This document shows positions 6,991-8,774 of a stretch of DNA of 8,774 nt, piece by piece. A program made the position numbers and the translations under genes. Position 1 is the stretch's first letter; the number at the start of each line of letters is the position of its first letter. The notes beneath the pieces were generated by a model. It ran no database searches and had not been told where the DNA came from. It was given only the letters and a program-made list of their open reading frames with translations. Origin of the DNA: an uncultured Faecalibacterium sp. (GTDB lineage: Bacteria > Bacillota > Clostridia > Oscillospirales > Ruminococcaceae); assembly GCA_900765705.1 (NCBI GenBank), contig CAAFSR010000178.1, positions 1 through 8,774 of the forward strand, given 5' to 3'.

Positions 6991-7017
6991 CTGCTGCACA
7001 AAAAAGGCTGCTGCACA
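6991..7017. repeat. 17-base-period direct repeat of a terminator arm
   Basis: CTGCTGCACA occurs at 6991-7000 and again at 7008-7017, where it forms one arm of the neighbouring terminator. The extra copy lies just past the T-run on the transcribed strand. It could pair with the first arm of the hairpin (7024-7035 plus the loop A-run) in place of the proper second arm. It may be a duplication remnant rather than a regulatory device. Confidence 0.5.
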
Positions 7018-7035
7018 GCTTTTTGTGCAGCAGCC
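7000..7035 (-). terminator. rho-independent terminator of the biotin/carboxyltransferase operon
   Basis: A perfect 12-base inverted repeat, GGCTGCTGCACA at 7006-7017 and TGTGCAGCAGCC at 7024-7035, has a six-base loop. On the minus strand it is followed by six T residues (7005-7000). It lies about 21 bases downstream of the carboxyltransferase stop (TGA-TAA at 7059-7054). It separates that operon from the promoter of the HTH gene. Confidence 0.93.
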
Positions 7036-7056
7036 CTGAAAGGAAGCTATTTTTTA

Positions 7057-8460
7057 TCAGACAGGATGGGACTGGTTGGTGTAGTCCACATGATCGCCGT
7101 CCACGCCCTGCTTTTTAGCATTGCGCTTATCGAAGAACTTGGGTGCGACCTGCGGGAACATTGCGTAGGTCAGCACGTCCTCTTCCTGCGTAGCCCACTT
7201 AGCGGCCTCGGCCTTCAGCTTGTCCATCTCGGGAGCCAGCGTGTCGGCAAAGCGGCAGGTAATGGGCTGCTCGTCACCAAGGATCTTCTTGGTGAACTCA
7301 GGCTTGATGGGAGCGGGAGTTTTGCCGTAGTCGCCGTGGACCAGACCCTTGAACTCCTTGGTGACCATCTTGTAGCGCTCGCCCATGATAACGTTGAACA
7401 CAGCCTGCGTGCCAACGATCTGGCTGGTGGGGGTGACCAGCGGCGGATAGCCTGCATCCTCACGGACGCGGGGGATCTCGGCCAGAACTTCGTCCAGCTT
7501 ATCCTCCTTGCCAGCATCCTTCAACTGCTTAAGCATATTGGAGAACATGCCGCCCGGCACCTGATACAGCAGAGTGTTGGCGTCCACGCCCAGACTCTTG
7601 GGGCTGATCTGGCCGTTAGCAATGTACTTTTCGCGCAGCTTTGCAAAGTAAGCGCGCACCACGTTCAGCTGCTTCAGATCCAGACCGGTGTCGTAGTCGG
7701 TGCCCTGCAGGGCAGCCACCAGACTCTCGGTGGGCATGTGGCTGGTGCCAAGGCTCAGGGGGCTCATGGCGGTATCGATGATGTCGGCACCTGCCTCGAT
7801 GCCCTTGAGGATGGACATGGAAGCCAGACCTGCGGTGTAGTGGCTGTGGATATCCACAGGGATGCTGACGGTCTCCTTCAGCTTCTTGACCAGATCATAG
7901 CAGGTGTAGGGGGTGAGCAGACCGGCCATATCCTTGATGCAGATGGAGTTTGCGCCCATCTCCTCCAGAGTTTTGGCGTAGGCTGCAAAGTACTCGTTGT
8001 TGTGCACGGGGCTCAGGGTGTAGCTGATGCAGCCCTGCACATGAGCGCCCTCCTTGTTGGCAGACTTGATAGCAGTCTGCAGGTTGCGGGGGTCGTTCAG
8101 CGCGTCGAAGATGCGGATGACGTCGATGCCGTTGGCAACAGACTTCTGTACAAAGTACTCCACAGCGTCATCTGCGTAGGGGCGGTAGCCCAGCATATTC
8201 TGGCCGCGGAACAGCATCTGCAGCTTCTGGTGGGGCAGCTCCTTGCGCAGGATGCGCAGGCGCTCCCACGGATCCTCGTCCAGGAAGCGGATGCAGCTGT
8301 CGAATGTAGCACCGCCCCAGCACTCCACGGAGAAGTAGTTGATCTTGTCCATTTCGGGCAGGATGGGGCGCATCTCGTCCATGGTCATACGGGTAGCCAG
8401 CAAAGACTGGTGCGCATCACGCAGGACGACCTCGGTCACCTTGATCGGCTTTTTTGCCAT
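7057..8460 (-). CDS. oadA: oxaloacetate decarboxylase alpha / pyruvate carboxylase subunit B-type carboxyltransferase, without biotin domain
   Basis: Moves a carboxyl group between oxaloacetate or pyruvate and carrier-bound biotin. The protein has 467 residues. The N-terminal TIM-barrel carboxyltransferase domain (about 1-290) shows LRDAHQSLLATRM at 13-25 (metal ligand Asp15), CISYTLSPVH at 144-153, ICIKDMAGLLTP at 173-184 (Lys176, expected to be carbamylated) and DIHSHYTAGLASMS at 203-216 (metal ligands His205 and His207). The conserved C-terminal domain (about 295-445) contains QVPGGMFSNML, TPTSQIVGTQAV and HGDYGKTPAPI. It ends without the fused biotinyl domain of classical OadA. That domain is encoded by the gene immediately upstream, 16 bases away. 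AGAGG is eight bases before the ATG at 8460. A GTG at 8469 is also possible but would use up part of this site. Sequence alone does not settle sodium-pumping decarboxylase against pyruvate carboxylase or transcarboxylase. No membrane beta subunit is in the window. Confidence 0.9.
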   Translation of the reverse strand: MAKKPIKVTEVVLRDAHQSLLATRMTMDEMRPILPEMDKINYFSVECWGGATFDSCIRFLDEDPWERLRILRKELPHQKLQMLFRGQNMLGYRPYADDAVEYFVQKSVANGIDVIRIFDALNDPRNLQTAIKSANKEGAHVQGCISYTLSPVHNNEYFAAYAKTLEEMGANSICIKDMAGLLTPYTCYDLVKKLKETVSIPVDIHSHYTAGLASMSILKGIEAGADIIDTAMSPLSLGTSHMPTESLVAALQGTDYDTGLDLKQLNVVRAYFAKLREKYIANGQISPKSLGVDANTLLYQVPGGMFSNMLKQLKDAGKEDKLDEVLAEIPRVREDAGYPPLVTPTSQIVGTQAVFNVIMGERYKMVTKEFKGLVHGDYGKTPAPIKPEFTKKILGDEQPITCRFADTLAPEMDKLKAEAAKWATQEEDVLTYAMFPQVAPKFFDKRNAKKQGVDGDHVDYTNQSHPV

Positions 8461-8476
8461 GGTTGTCACCTCTTCC

Positions 8477-8774
8477 TTAGTTCATGGAAACCAGAACGTC
8501 ACCGGAGTTGACGGTATCGCCCTTGTTCACGTTGATGGAAGCCACGGTGCCATCCTGCGGAGCAACGATCTCGTTCTCCATCTTCATGGCCTCGAGGATG
8601 ACCAGCACGTCACCGGCCTTGACAGAGGCACCGGCAGCGACCTTGACATCCAGAATGTTGCCGGGCATGGGAGCCTTGACGGCAACAGCACCTGCAGCAC
8701 CGGCGGCTGCCTTGGGAGCAGCTGCGGGAGCGGGAGCAGCCTTGGGTGCGGCGGGTGCTGCGGGAGCGGCAGCA
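8477..8774 (-). CDS. biotin carboxyl carrier protein (biotinyl/lipoyl-attachment domain), 5' end outside window
   Basis: Carries biotin between the carboxyl donor and acceptor sites of a biotin-dependent enzyme. Ninety-nine codons are visible. About 32 upstream residues form a flexible linker of almost only Ala, Pro and Lys. The domain then begins at VKAPMPGNILDVKV, continues with VLVILEAMKMENEI, and ends DGTVASIN...GDTVNSGDVLVSMN. The biotin-accepting lysine is in AMKM (codon 8584-8582). An internal ATG at 8668 exists, but it is the Met of APMPG and would cut the first strand, so the true start is beyond the right edge. The stop TAA (8479-8477) is followed at once by GGAAGAGG, which serves the downstream carboxyltransferase. 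The pair therefore forms a two-piece version of the fused OadA arrangement. Confidence 0.93.
   Translation of the reverse strand, partial: AAAPAAPAAPKAAPAPAAAPKAAAGAAGAVAVKAPMPGNILDVKVAAGASVKAGDVLVILEAMKMENEIVAPQDGTVASINVNKGDTVNSGDVLVSMN

Noticed and set aside
6858..7016. N-terminal extension of the HTH protein to 166 residues
   Set aside because: The extra 53 codons run through the -10 and -35 boxes and the edge of the neighbouring terminator. The ATG at 6857 has the only good ribosome site.
6474..7035. Complete insertion sequence with terminal inverted repeats
   Set aside because: No DDE domain is present, the hairpins are self-complementary terminators rather than simple ends, and I could not see convincing target-site duplications.
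6321..7118. Plus-strand frame of 265 codons spanning the HTH gene and both hairpins
   Set aside because: It crosses two terminators and a near-consensus promoter on the other strand, and its sequence resembles no family known to me.
6934..8511. Plus-strand open frame of 525 codons
   Set aside because: It is antisense to the clearly recognisable carboxyltransferase gene, has no family resemblance, and is rich in the His, Gln, Leu, Val and Ala residues expected from reading a GC-biased gene backwards.

Overview
This window looks like chromosomal DNA from a moderately GC-rich Clostridia member. The best guess is the Oscillospiraceae/Ruminococcaceae (Faecalibacterium-like), based on gene order, Firmicutes-type Shine-Dalgarno sites and protein character. 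The genus is an inference from reading, not from a search. Every gene I can support lies on the minus strand, so transcription runs right to left. The long plus-strand open frames are antisense shadows.

Right end (about 8774 to 7000): the 3' end of a biotin-dependent carboxyl-transfer operon. It holds a biotin carrier protein, cut by the window edge, with an Ala/Pro/Lys linker and the biotinylation motif AMKM. After it comes a carboxyltransferase subunit of the oxaloacetate decarboxylase alpha / pyruvate carboxylase B type that lacks its own biotin domain. The operon closes with a strong rho-independent terminator.

Middle (about 6935 to 6474): a monocistronic 113-residue gene with its own near-consensus promoter, a good ribosome-binding site and its own hairpin terminator. 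The protein resembles the N-terminal helix-turn-helix part of IS5-type DDE transposases, with no catalytic domain. The terminators bounding this unit on both sides are close relatives of each other in sequence. This is the least ordinary part of the window.

Left part (about 6387 to 1): a compact seven-gene housekeeping operon behind a good sigma-A-type promoter. The order is yicC (endoribonuclease family), remA (DNA-binding regulator), gmk (GMP kinase), priA (replication restart helicase), def (peptide deformylase), fmt (Met-tRNA formyltransferase) and rsmB (16S rRNA m5C methyltransferase, cut by the left edge). Several junctions overlap (TGATG, or an 11-base overlap), which suggests translational coupling. 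This is the widespread Firmicutes yloC-remA-gmk-rpoZ-coaBC-priA-def-fmt-rsmB cluster, but with rpoZ and coaBC missing between gmk and priA. Def and Fmt form the two halves of the formyl-methionine cycle, RsmB serves the ribosome, Gmk feeds the guanine nucleotide pools, and PriA restarts stalled forks.

No rRNA, tRNA, CRISPR array, complete insertion sequence or riboswitch was recognised. The only non-coding gaps of note are 6266-6515 and 6858-7056. Both are under 300 bases, and their promoters, hairpins and palindromes are listed.
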